Below, piece after piece: positions 8,701-13,678 of a stretch of DNA of 13,678 nucleotides. Below the pieces are notes generated by a model that saw nothing but the letters and a program-made list of their open reading frames with translations, was not told the DNA's origin and made no database searches. This DNA is from Caryophanales bacterium UBA784 (lineage in GTDB: Bacteria > Bacillota_I > Bacilli_A > RFN20 > CAG-288), in NCBI GenBank assembly GCA_002297045.1, contig DBJE01000012.1, positions 1 to 13,678 of the forward strand, given 5' to 3'. The position numbers and the translations under genes were made by a program. Numbering within the stretch: the first letter of the stretch is position 1; every line of letters begins with the position of its first letter.

Positions 8701-8872
8701 CTTAAATGGTGTCAATTCCAATTATCGTGCCTATACGGTTCAGTTGAACACTTGGTGGAGAACCGCCTATAAGAGCGCCATCATCATTACGGCCATCCTA
8801 ACTGGCGGATTTGCCCTTTGTACCTTAATTTTCCCCTTTGTCAAAAAGAAGGAGGAAAAAGTAAATGCTTAA
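5741..8872 (+). CDS. Permuted-order GH3 beta-glucosidase-like enzyme, membrane-anchored at both ends
   Basis: A 1043-residue GH3 glycosidase in inverted domain order. After an N-terminal hydrophobic signal or anchor (about 7-24) comes the alpha/beta-sandwich domain that is usually C-terminal (about 80-330: LLKNEGEALPL, LWIGYPGAYGFLAVADVLNG), then a fibronectin-III-like domain (about 402-525: YPFGYGLSYTSFE, VTVTVKNTG), then the catalytic TIM barrel that is usually first (about 585-985). Catalytic-domain marks: DGPGGS (705-710), HRHGYNGRGGEYYSEDP (787-803), KHAAFNDQE (828-836) and VTDF with nucleophile D924. E221 (RPGGES) is a candidate acid/base by position, which is inference. A second membrane helix (about 1012-1034) and a KKKEEK tail end the protein. 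The active part should face outside. Inverted GH3 enzymes are known from Butyrivibrio and Ruminococcus. Ribosome site GAAAGG is 10 bases before the ATG. It overlaps the next gene by eight bases. Confidence 0.88.
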   Translation: MNPRLFRGLTVVSAFFLAASISASTLREKYAIQLDQTLGTKSSETRYEKLDENDQSDPWNFKGKFKTAKEAVEGYKEYSIREAQETFALLKNEGEALPLAKNAKITRMGLRSYAPVYGNSGGSIPDKNIIDNGNKIFEAFKARGFDLNPDRFSAYENYFKDKAWGGKGFGATPAEYSDVTVTDSVPELSLSELASLNPDFNKSYGEYSDAAVVVIGRPGGESKTFDVGANPETTTGNIRGLSDKEKEIIKEAEDHFDKVIVLVNSTTTREIEELKNDPKIDSILWIGYPGAYGFLAVADVLNGTVSPSAYLGDIYAANNKTNPARQSFGNIPWANADEFESAENVNSYLVEAEGIYQGYRYYETRYNDIVNGRFNASSAKAGTYTTSDSKVATVDGTWEYGNEVTYPFGYGLSYTSFEETLDKVEIEGDKKSALVTVTVKNTGKVNGKKAIQLYAQAPYTDYDKANGVEKSAIQLVDFEKTKELKPGESQTITLHVDRQNIASYDYKKAKTWILDAGEYSFAIGDNSHDALNNILAKQGKTTADGRDYNGNKDKVYNWTWTEFDSATFAYSETGKEITNQLSEGDYSMDLNSFRPNTVTYRSRADFNGTFPKSYEGLSATGRLKELLKNDFIALKTDEDTSDVKFGDTSSSLTLADLKGADFDDPRFDELANKVSVEEFLDFAANAFHNIQKIESVGYAGNKADDGPGGSDTNYLDSGSYQGVAFTDTDEAKVGENKYIGTRTAPTPQNLAYSFNKELAYENGEIIIGETSLILNLPIIIGPGGNLHRHGYNGRGGEYYSEDPVLSGYIGSAVVQGAQEKGCLVNIKHAAFNDQERNRSGIAVFRNEQKARELELRNLNARFTAKGKPASFYNDESKKDTYKLGALGVRTSYNRIGATASSANYAVQQTIRRDEWGFKGYSVTDFTGVSLKAAPKESILAGTCAFCGFGKPSLDYWNAESLTKDKAMANAIHTNIKYILYSLANSNALNGVNSNYRAYTVQLNTWWRTAYKSAIIITAILTGGFALCTLIFPFVKKKEEKVNA

Positions 8873-9323
8873 CAAAATCAAATCGAAGCTGACTCTTCGC
8901 AACATTCTTCTTCTCTCTTCCTTAGTCGTTGCCTTAGTCGGTTGGATTATCTATCTTGTCGTCGCCACCACCGGCTATTTTGCCGGTAAAGCACCGGATG
9001 CTGCTGTTGTCACCCTCACCATCTTCTATTTCCTTGGCGTCGTTGCCTTCCTTGCCTTCGATGACCGGTTTAAAAAATTCGATACGCTTTTCTTCTTTGC
9101 CTTGGCCGCCTTCCTTATCCTAGCCTTTGTCTTCTTCGTTCTCGATAAGGAAGAGGTTGTCGGCGAGAGGCTTATCCCGGTCAACCATCCTCAGAAACAG
9201 ATTGATGCGGCGGTGACTTCGATTGTCGGCATCATCTTCTACCTCATCAGTTTTATCCTCTTTGCCGTCTCTTCCTTCTTTGCCGACAAGAAGAAAGAAA
9301 AAACACCAGCCGTTTCCGAGTAA
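8865..9323 (+). CDS. Small four-helix membrane protein coupled to GH3
   Basis: A 152-residue hydrophobic protein of unrecognised family. Four predicted membrane helices lie at about 13-36, 45-65, 74-93 and 112-139, with a short loop of mixed charge (94-111, DKEEVVGERLIPVNHPQ) and a basic, disordered tail DKKKEKTPAVSE. Both ends are likely cytoplasmic by the positive-inside rule (KIKSK at the start, KKKEK at the end). The ATG sits eight bases before the end of the GH3 gene, with GGAGG at 8851-8855 inside the GH3 coding sequence, so the two are translated as a coupled pair and probably function together. It could assist assembly, stability or localisation of the doubly anchored GH3, which is inference from linkage only. 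No catalytic motif is visible. The strong terminator follows 8 bases after the stop. Confidence 0.8.
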   Translation: MLNKIKSKLTLRNILLLSSLVVALVGWIIYLVVATTGYFAGKAPDAAVVTLTIFYFLGVVAFLAFDDRFKKFDTLFFFALAAFLILAFVFFVLDKEEVVGERLIPVNHPQKQIDAAVTSIVGIIFYLISFILFAVSSFFADKKKEKTPAVSE

Positions 9324-9331
9324 GTGAAGAC

Positions 9332-9363
9332 AAATGGCAGTGGCCGAACGGCCGCTGCCATTT
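9332..9363 (+). terminator. Strong terminator of the GH3 operon
   Basis: AAATGGCAG (9332-9340) pairs perfectly with CTGCCATTT (9355-9363). A T-G wobble and GGCC against GGCC extend the stem to a GAAC tetraloop. The descending arm runs into the T-rich TTTCTCTTTC. This is the most stable hairpin in the window and separates the GH3 operon from the lipoprotein gene. Confidence 0.9.
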
Positions 9364-9418
9364 CTCTTTCCGGAAAAAATTCAGGCTTGAAAAGAAATGG
9401 CTGATGTAATTGAGTGAG

Positions 9419-9447
9419 TTGAATAGGAATAGACCGTCTGTTATAAT
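9419..9447 (+). promoter_or_regulatory. Sigma-A-type promoter of the lipoprotein gene
   Basis: TTGAAT (9419-9424), a 17-base spacer and a perfect TATAAT (9442-9447) form the best housekeeping promoter in the window. The ATG begins six bases after the -10 box, so the expected transcription start falls on or next to the start codon. Confidence 0.8.
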
Positions 9448-9453
9448 AAAAAT

Positions 9454-9957
9454 ATGAAAACGAAGCCATTGGTTATTGCCTTATTTTCTCTTTTTTTAAT
9501 GGGCTGCTCCTCTTCACCGAAATACTTAGATAAGCCTAAGGATACGGATCTATCGTTTTGGATTACCGAGAAAGTGGATAATTCTTCTTTTCGGGATTGC
9601 ACGTTTATCCCTGGAGGTTTTGGTGTGAATGTCTATCTGGACTCCCGCTACAAATCTATTCCCGTCAATGGTCAGGCTTCTCTTCCTTCAATTTATGTTA
9701 CGTATCATGTAACGAAATATCCCGATTATTCGGACAAGGATTCCTGTGTCACCCGTATTGAAATCACTGACCCCTTGATTGATGTGTATGGACTAACGAG
9801 GAAATCAAATCTGGATGATGTCTCGGTAAAAAGGAAAAGCCTTGGCTTTGAAGAAAAGGATAATTCCTTTCGGAAAAATAACTGTTCCTTCGCTTTTTCT
9901 TCCAATGGCATTTTGATTAATGCCTACGTTTCTAATCGGAACCATATTTCGTTCTGA
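9454..9957 (+). CDS. Short surface lipoprotein of unknown function
   Basis: A 167-residue protein with a lipoprotein signal: MKTK, a hydrophobic stretch (5-16) and lipobox L-M-G-C with the lipidated Cys18. The mature part (about 149 residues) has no motif that I recognise; it is rich in aromatic and beta-prone stretches and reads like a small beta-rich domain. Visible blocks are LSFWITEKVD (33-42), an IYVTYHVTKYPDYSD stretch and RIEITDPLIDVYGL; two cysteine positions in the mature part could pair. No Shine-Dalgarno precedes the ATG and the promoter -10 box ends six bases upstream, implying a leaderless mRNA. Codon choice is more AT-rich than in the flanking glycosidase genes (more TTA, TTG, GTT, TCG). 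It is monocistronic and its link to the sugar genes is unknown. Confidence 0.75.
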   Translation: MKTKPLVIALFSLFLMGCSSSPKYLDKPKDTDLSFWITEKVDNSSFRDCTFIPGGFGVNVYLDSRYKSIPVNGQASLPSIYVTYHVTKYPDYSDKDSCVTRIEITDPLIDVYGLTRKSNLDDVSVKRKSLGFEEKDNSFRKNNCSFAFSSNGILINAYVSNRNHISF

Positions 9958-10114
9958 ACAACTCCTGCTTGATTCTCCTTTGTCTTTTCTTTCCTTCGGT
10001 GACTTGTTCCTCTTCGGCCTTTTTTCTTTTTTTCCTTAGGTTTGTCCTTTGCCCCAAAGACAGGAGCAGACAATAGAGGAAGCCAAGCGGAAGTAAGGCA
10101 GCTCATTCATAGCA

Positions 10115-10152
10115 GAAAAGAAAAACCATAGGCCTTTTTCTGCCCATGGTTT
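10115..10152 (-). terminator. Terminator of the GH2 gene
   Basis: On the minus strand AAACCAT, one mismatch and GGC pair with GCC and ATGGTTT around an eight-base loop (hairpin 10123-10152), followed by TTTTCTTTTC. It lies 40 bases beyond the GH2 stop codon. On the plus strand it is followed by a T-rich run and might also stop transcripts from the lipoprotein gene, for which no other terminator was found in the pyrimidine-rich stretch 9958-10110. Confidence 0.75.
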
Positions 10153-10192
10153 ATTCTTCTTTCAGTGACTTTTCGGATAGCTATTCAAAGGC

Positions 10193-12598
10193 CTAAGGAT
10201 GTAAGTCTACTTTTTTCTCCCCTTCGATGACAGGGATTGCGATTGTCTTGACTCCGTATTTTGATTTGGCGACAACCTCAATTACTCCGTTTTCGATTGT
10301 CGGCCTGATGATGGCCAGAGCTTTTCCGTAATAGGCATTCGTTTTCTTATCTAAATAGCTTCCCTTATAATAGGGACAGCTGTTACCAAGGCCAAGCAGT
10401 TTTCCGTTTTTGACGGAAACAATCTCGATTTCATCATTGCAAAGCGGCTTTACTTTCCCTTCTTCGTCCGTAAACCAAAGCTTTAGATAGCATAAGTCAG
10501 TCGAAAGGATACTCTTCTTTTCCGGAAGAAGGGAAAGGGTAGACCTTTCTTTCGATGGAGAAAGCTGGCTTATTCCGATGACCTTATGGTTTTTATCATA
10601 CGCCAGAGCCTTTAACACGCCTGGCTGATAACGAAGTTTCACCCTATAGGAACCATCGACGTTTCTGCCCTTCTTTTTTCTCCAGATCAGTCTGTCGTTA
10701 AGATACAGTTCGACATAGTCTGCCTGAGTATAGACTTCGGCGACCGTCTTCTTCCCTTCGTATCCGGGGAAATCATAGGCATCAAGGGCCCAGGAGAATT
10801 TCCAGCTCGAGGGAGAATGGCCAAGGGCATAGTCTTTCGGAGAAACACAGGCTAAGGAAATGACCTGCTGACGGAAGGCAGTCCGGGTATAGCCCCTCTC
10901 TGCATTTTCCTCGCCTAAGATATCAATCCGTCCTGATCCGGCAAGTAGCCACCCCTCCTTATCATCATAGATGGACTTATCTTCTGCGGCGACCCAACTT
11001 CCTACTCCCGCTTCTCCGATATAGTCCCATCCGGACCAGACAAAATCGCCGATTAGGCGCGGATTATCCTTTGCAAGGGCATAGAACTTCCCGGAATCGG
11101 CACAGAAAGTCTCACTTCCTACAATAAACCGGTGCGGATATTTCTTTAGGTCGTGCTTATAGCGCTTGATGCCGTAATTGTATCCGGCAATGTCAAGCTT
11201 AGAAAAAGCCCCTCTTGTCTTTCTGTCGCAGATTGGGAGAGTCGCCCCCGTCTTCCTGAAATCAGCGCCAAGGATCCCAGCCAGCTTATTGAAGAACTCA
11301 CTTCCTACGGATTTCTTCTTCTTATTCGGCTTCTGCCTGGCGTTCTTTTCCGCCTTCTTATCGGAATACACGCCAAATCCCATGCTAAAGAGGGCGTTAA
11401 AGAAGATATTGACCCCACAGGTGCAAGGACGGGTGTCGTCTAAGGAATGAAGATACTTAGTCCTGGTGTCGACAAACTCAATTCCTTTTTTCTGGGAGGT
11501 CTCCGCGACTTCGTTTCCTTCGGAATAGAGGATTACGGAAGGATGGTTATAGTCTTTGTCCACCCTGTCCTTGAGATCTTTCTGATAGTATTCGAGCCCA
11601 TAGGAGGCATAGTCGTATTTCGTTTTATGGATATACCAGCAATCGGCATATTCGTCCATGACAAGAAGACCGTTTCTGTCGCAGGCTTCCAGCCTAGACT
11701 GGGAGATTGGATTATGTGCACTGCGGATGGCGTTATATCCTGCCTGCTTTAGGATTTTCACCTTTCTTTCGCTTGCGTAGTCATTGTCGACGGCACCAAG
11801 AAGCCCGTTGTCGTGGTGGATGCATCCTCCGTAAAGAATGACTCTTTCTCCATTGAGGAGAAGGCCTTTATTCTCATCGAGACTAATCTGACGGATTCCA
11901 AAGAAAGTGGATGCCCTGTCCTTCCCAAAGACGACTCTTGCCTGATAAAGATAGGGATTGCTTCCGCTCCAGAAATGAGGGTTCTCAATCATGATTTCTT
12001 CCTTTAGTGCGGAGGAATCAGTAAACTCCTTACGGTAGATTTCCTGATTTCCTGCATCAAGGATGGAAAGATATCCACTGCCTTTTTCGGAGAAGGAGGC
12101 GGATAAAAGGATGAGCCCTTTCTTGTAGTCAAGGGTCTTAACCTTCAGTGTACGGGGAACGACATGTCCTTTCGGCAGGACAAAGAGATGGACAGGCCGG
12201 TAGATGCCTGACCCGGTATACCAACGGGAATTAGGCTGATGGGAATTGTCGGCAATGACTTCGATATGGTTGTCTCCGTCTTTTACGAATTCCGTGGCAT
12301 CGAAAAGAAAGTCCGAATATCCATAAGGCCGGTAATAGGCTTCCTTCCCGTTAAGGAAGACTCTCCCTTCCCTATAGATACCCTCGAATTCGAAAAATAC
12401 TTTCTCTCCCTCCTTCAGGGAAAGGGAGAAGTCTTTTTCGTAATGGTATTTGCCTCCTTCAAAGTAGGAAACATTCACTCCTCCGGGGTTGTTGATGTCC
12501 CGCTTCTCCCTAATCCTGGCATCATGGGGAAGAGTAACGGAGATTTTATTCTTCTCATTGCCTTCCTTATAGAAAAACCATCCATCATTAAAAAACAT
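10193..12598 (-). CDS. GH2 family beta-galactosidase-like glycosidase
   Basis: An 801-residue protein without signal peptide, so cytoplasmic. Domain order fits GH2: N-terminal jelly-roll sugar-binding domain (about 1-145, with NSRWYTGSGIYR), immunoglobulin-like domain (about 150-235), TIM barrel (about 240-560), then beta-sandwich domains to the end. Catalytic marks: NAIRSAHNP (289-297), acid/base E363 in SEGNE, nucleophile E496 in GSETF, and GDFVWSGWDYIGE (517-529). A basic, lysine-rich insert (about 413-433) interrupts the barrel before GSEFFNKLAG. GH2 covers beta-galactosidases, glucuronidases and mannosidases; galactosidase-type is favoured but not certain. Start chosen at 12598, not at the in-frame ATG at 12649: GGAGGTGG stands at 12609-12602, just upstream of the chosen codon, while the longer reading frame would include the promoter and -10 box. 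A cre-like operator overlaps its promoter. Confidence 0.9.
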   Translation of the reverse strand: MFFNDGWFFYKEGNEKNKISVTLPHDARIREKRDINNPGGVNVSYFEGGKYHYEKDFSLSLKEGEKVFFEFEGIYREGRVFLNGKEAYYRPYGYSDFLFDATEFVKDGDNHIEVIADNSHQPNSRWYTGSGIYRPVHLFVLPKGHVVPRTLKVKTLDYKKGLILLSASFSEKGSGYLSILDAGNQEIYRKEFTDSSALKEEIMIENPHFWSGSNPYLYQARVVFGKDRASTFFGIRQISLDENKGLLLNGERVILYGGCIHHDNGLLGAVDNDYASERKVKILKQAGYNAIRSAHNPISQSRLEACDRNGLLVMDEYADCWYIHKTKYDYASYGLEYYQKDLKDRVDKDYNHPSVILYSEGNEVAETSQKKGIEFVDTRTKYLHSLDDTRPCTCGVNIFFNALFSMGFGVYSDKKAEKNARQKPNKKKKSVGSEFFNKLAGILGADFRKTGATLPICDRKTRGAFSKLDIAGYNYGIKRYKHDLKKYPHRFIVGSETFCADSGKFYALAKDNPRLIGDFVWSGWDYIGEAGVGSWVAAEDKSIYDDKEGWLLAGSGRIDILGEENAERGYTRTAFRQQVISLACVSPKDYALGHSPSSWKFSWALDAYDFPGYEGKKTVAEVYTQADYVELYLNDRLIWRKKKGRNVDGSYRVKLRYQPGVLKALAYDKNHKVIGISQLSPSKERSTLSLLPEKKSILSTDLCYLKLWFTDEEGKVKPLCNDEIEIVSVKNGKLLGLGNSCPYYKGSYLDKKTNAYYGKALAIIRPTIENGVIEVVAKSKYGVKTIAIPVIEGEKKVDLHP

Positions 12599-12601
12599 AG
12601 T

Positions 12602-12609
12602 CCACCTCC
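12602..12609 (-). promoter_or_regulatory. Ribosome site that fixes the GH2 start
   Basis: GGAGGTGG on the minus strand ends three bases before the ATG at 12598, giving the GGAGG core a six-base spacing. This is the strongest Shine-Dalgarno in the window and excludes the upstream ATG at 12649. Confidence 0.85.
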
Positions 12610-12620
12610 GAACAATGAAA

Positions 12621-12649
12621 ATTATATCCAGGAAAGTAAGCGCATACAA
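12621..12649 (-). promoter_or_regulatory. GH2 promoter overlapped by a cre-like operator
   Basis: On the minus strand, a perfect -10 TATAAT (12626-12621) is preceded by a 17-base spacer and the weak -35 TTGTAT (12649-12644). The plus strand at 12634-12649 reads AAGTAAGCGCATACAA, one mismatch from the cre consensus WTGNAARCGNWWNCAW. The operator covers the -35 box and most of the spacer, a position where a bound protein would block RNA polymerase. The predicted leader is only about 16 bases. Confidence 0.7.
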
Positions 12650-12759
12650 AAAGATGTCATATTCTGTTGCTTTTCTGGCAGGAATTGAAGACTAAAACAT
12701 ACAGAGGGGAAAAACAGAAAACGATTATGCATTTCTCTTACCATCCCGTTTACGCTTTT

Positions 12760-12785
12760 CTGGTGGTATGTGACTACATCACCAG
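12760..12785. repeat. Imperfect hairpin in the gap between GH2 and the decayed gene
   Basis: CTGGTG-GT-ATGT (12760-12771) pairs with ACATCACCAG (12776-12785) through ten pairs with a two-base bulge and a GACT loop. No T run follows, so it is not a typical terminator. It could be an operator dyad or an RNA element. The rest of 12650-12874 shows no supported gene. Confidence 0.3.
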
Positions 12786-12874
12786 ATTGGGTGGCAACCG
12801 GTTTAGGAAGGATAAACGAAGCCTTGCAAGTTTTAAATATGCAGGCACCATTTTAAACAAAGGAAGACAGTATA

Positions 12875-13583
12875 ATGTCAGTTGAATTTTCCTATTTTCA
12901 AGAACTTGAAGAAGAAGCGGAACGCTATATGAAGAAATACAGTAATAGGAACCTTTTTCAGGACTCCTTGGACTTTGTTCCTGATAAGGTCCTTGACGAA
13001 GTGGAAGACAAACGGGTAAAGTTCTCTCCGCTTGCAGGGCGCTATGACAAAAGCTTCCAGTCCGACCTCCGTGGGAAGCAATATAAAACCCAGCCCTCTG
13101 CTAGAGGAGAGGCCAAAGAATTGCTCTTTTTGGAAATACTTTTATAAGGATGGCGAAGCCCGCTATGTTCGGAGCTATAACGCGACGGATAGTGGAAGAG
13201 GGGTATGGATGCCACCAACTATCGGATTCTTCCAAATGGTTAGGCTTATTTTGATAAAAACGAAAACACGTTGCTTTTAGAGGTATGCATCTTTTAGAAA
13301 AAAACAAAGACTGTCTAAGGTTCTTTTTATTTACTTATATAACCAAAACCCTTTTGACTTTAATGAACTAGGCATTTCTTACTTCAAAGAATATCTTATT
13401 CAGAAGGATTATTCCTCATTTGATTTGTATACAAAGGACGCATATATGTACAAACACTTATATTAAACGAAGAACGGCAGAGGATAGGATATCGATTATG
13501 AAGATTCGAGATTTATGAAGCGTCCTAAGCCGATCGAGTTTCCGGCGTTTGATGATTTTAACAAATGGAAGGATAAACAATAG
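12875..13583 (+). pseudogene. Decayed gene of unknown family (frameshifts and stops)
   Basis: Remains of a protein of roughly 236 codons. The beginning is intact: ribosome site AAAGGAAG (12859-12866) and MSVEFSYFQELEEEAERYMK in the frame of 12875. At the five-T run 13127-13131 the coding sense jumps to the next frame: removing one T joins ELLF to WKYFYKDGEARYVRSYN. A coding-like piece AYFDKNENTLLLEVCIF (about 13239-13289) lies in the third frame, then the second frame resumes with LSKVLFIYLYNQNPFDFNEL and SSFDLYTKDAYMYKHLY, stops at 13464 and 13485, and ends DIDYEDSRFMKRPKP to KWKDKQ before the stop at 13581. A further in-frame stop lies at 13278. I do not recognise the family; the acidic-aromatic composition resembles no enzyme motif. 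Several independent lesions argue for true decay, not one sequencing error. Confidence 0.65.
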
Positions 13584-13588
13584 TGTTC

Positions 13589-13678
13589 CTAACGGCCGTA
13601 GGCCTCCCCTCTTCTGAGGGTTTTCCCTGAGAGGAAGATCTTTCCGTAGAAGAACAGCATGTATTCTGCAAATGACAG
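13589..13678 (-). CDS. C-terminal fragment of a gene cut by the window edge
   Basis: The last 90 bases hold an open minus-strand frame ending in TAG at 13591-13589. It encodes 29 residues beginning LSFAEYMLFFYGKIFL and ending RRGEAYGR. Codon choice (TTC, CTC, ATC, AGA) resembles the other genes here, and a short open frame of this kind convergent with the decayed gene is plausible, but 29 residues cannot prove it. No family can be named. The hydrophobic then basic composition would suit a membrane protein tail. Confidence 0.4.
   Translation of the reverse strand: MSFAEYMLFFYGKIFLSGKTLRRGEAYGR

Noticed and set aside
9924..10106. Minus-strand frame of 60 residues with a hydrophobic start and basic tail
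   Set aside because: No ribosome site or promoter, overlaps the lipoprotein end, and its composition follows from the pyrimidine-rich plus strand.
12599..12649. Longer GH2 start at 12649 adding 17 residues
   Set aside because: The extension covers the -10 box, the cre-like site and the GGAGGTGG ribosome site, which clearly serves the ATG at 12598.
12667..12885. Plus-strand frame of 72 residues before the decayed gene
   Set aside because: No ribosome site, it overlaps the better-supported start at 12875, and its residue pattern is not coding-like.
13600..13640. Possible terminator hairpin near the right edge (CCTCT and AGGG arms)
   Set aside because: The pairing is broken by an uneven internal loop, lacks a T tail, and falls inside an open minus-strand frame.
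1..13678. CRISPR arrays, tRNA or rRNA genes, insertion sequences
   Set aside because: No regularly spaced repeats, cloverleaf-like or ribosomal segments, or transposase motifs were seen on either strand.

Overview
The window looks like a carbohydrate-utilisation neighbourhood from a Gram-positive Bacillota, probably an uncultured gut or rumen Bacilli/Erysipelotrichia-type organism. The signs are strong Shine-Dalgarno sites (GGAGG), a lipobox lipoprotein, a DegV/FakB-type lipid-binding protein, a LytTR/GHKL two-component pair and CcpA-like cre sites. TGA is used as a stop, so the standard bacterial code applies. The lineage is inferred from these gene types and not from a marker gene.

Layout. 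At 62-832 a membrane-anchored SGNH/GDSL hydrolase is closed by a small hairpin. At 941-1792 is a DegV family protein. A shared hairpin terminator at 1816-1851 separates it from a convergent GH43-type glycoside hydrolase with a C-terminal CBM6-like module (3387-1891, minus strand). Divergent from that runs a LytTR response regulator (3592-4308) whose stop overlaps the start of a multi-membrane GHKL histidine kinase (4305-5618). After a 122-bp gap holding a cre-like palindrome and two mutually exclusive leader hairpins comes a 1043-residue GH3 enzyme in the permuted ('inverted') domain order. It has hydrophobic segments at both ends (5741-8872), and an 8-bp overlap joins it to a small four-helix membrane protein (8865-9323). 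A strong terminator ends this unit. A short lipoprotein follows (9454-9957); its promoter sits so close to the start codon that its mRNA is probably leaderless. On the minus strand is a cytoplasmic GH2 beta-galactosidase-like enzyme (12598-10193) with a clear promoter overlapped by a second cre-like site. The right end is a decayed gene with a homopolymer frameshift and in-frame stops (12875-13583), then the tail of a minus-strand gene cut by the window edge (13589-13678).

How the parts may work together. GH3 and GH43 enzymes and an SGNH esterase-like protein are typical of trimming beta-linked plant or host glycans. The GH3 enzyme should act at the cell surface, while GH2 and GH43 lack signal peptides and should act on imported oligosaccharides. 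The matching AAGCGC operators before GH3 and GH2 suggest common catabolite or sugar-dependent control. No transporter, CRISPR array, insertion sequence, tRNA or rRNA is visible. The most unusual items are the doubly anchored permuted GH3 with its small membrane partner, the possible RNA switch in its leader, and the leaderless lipoprotein.
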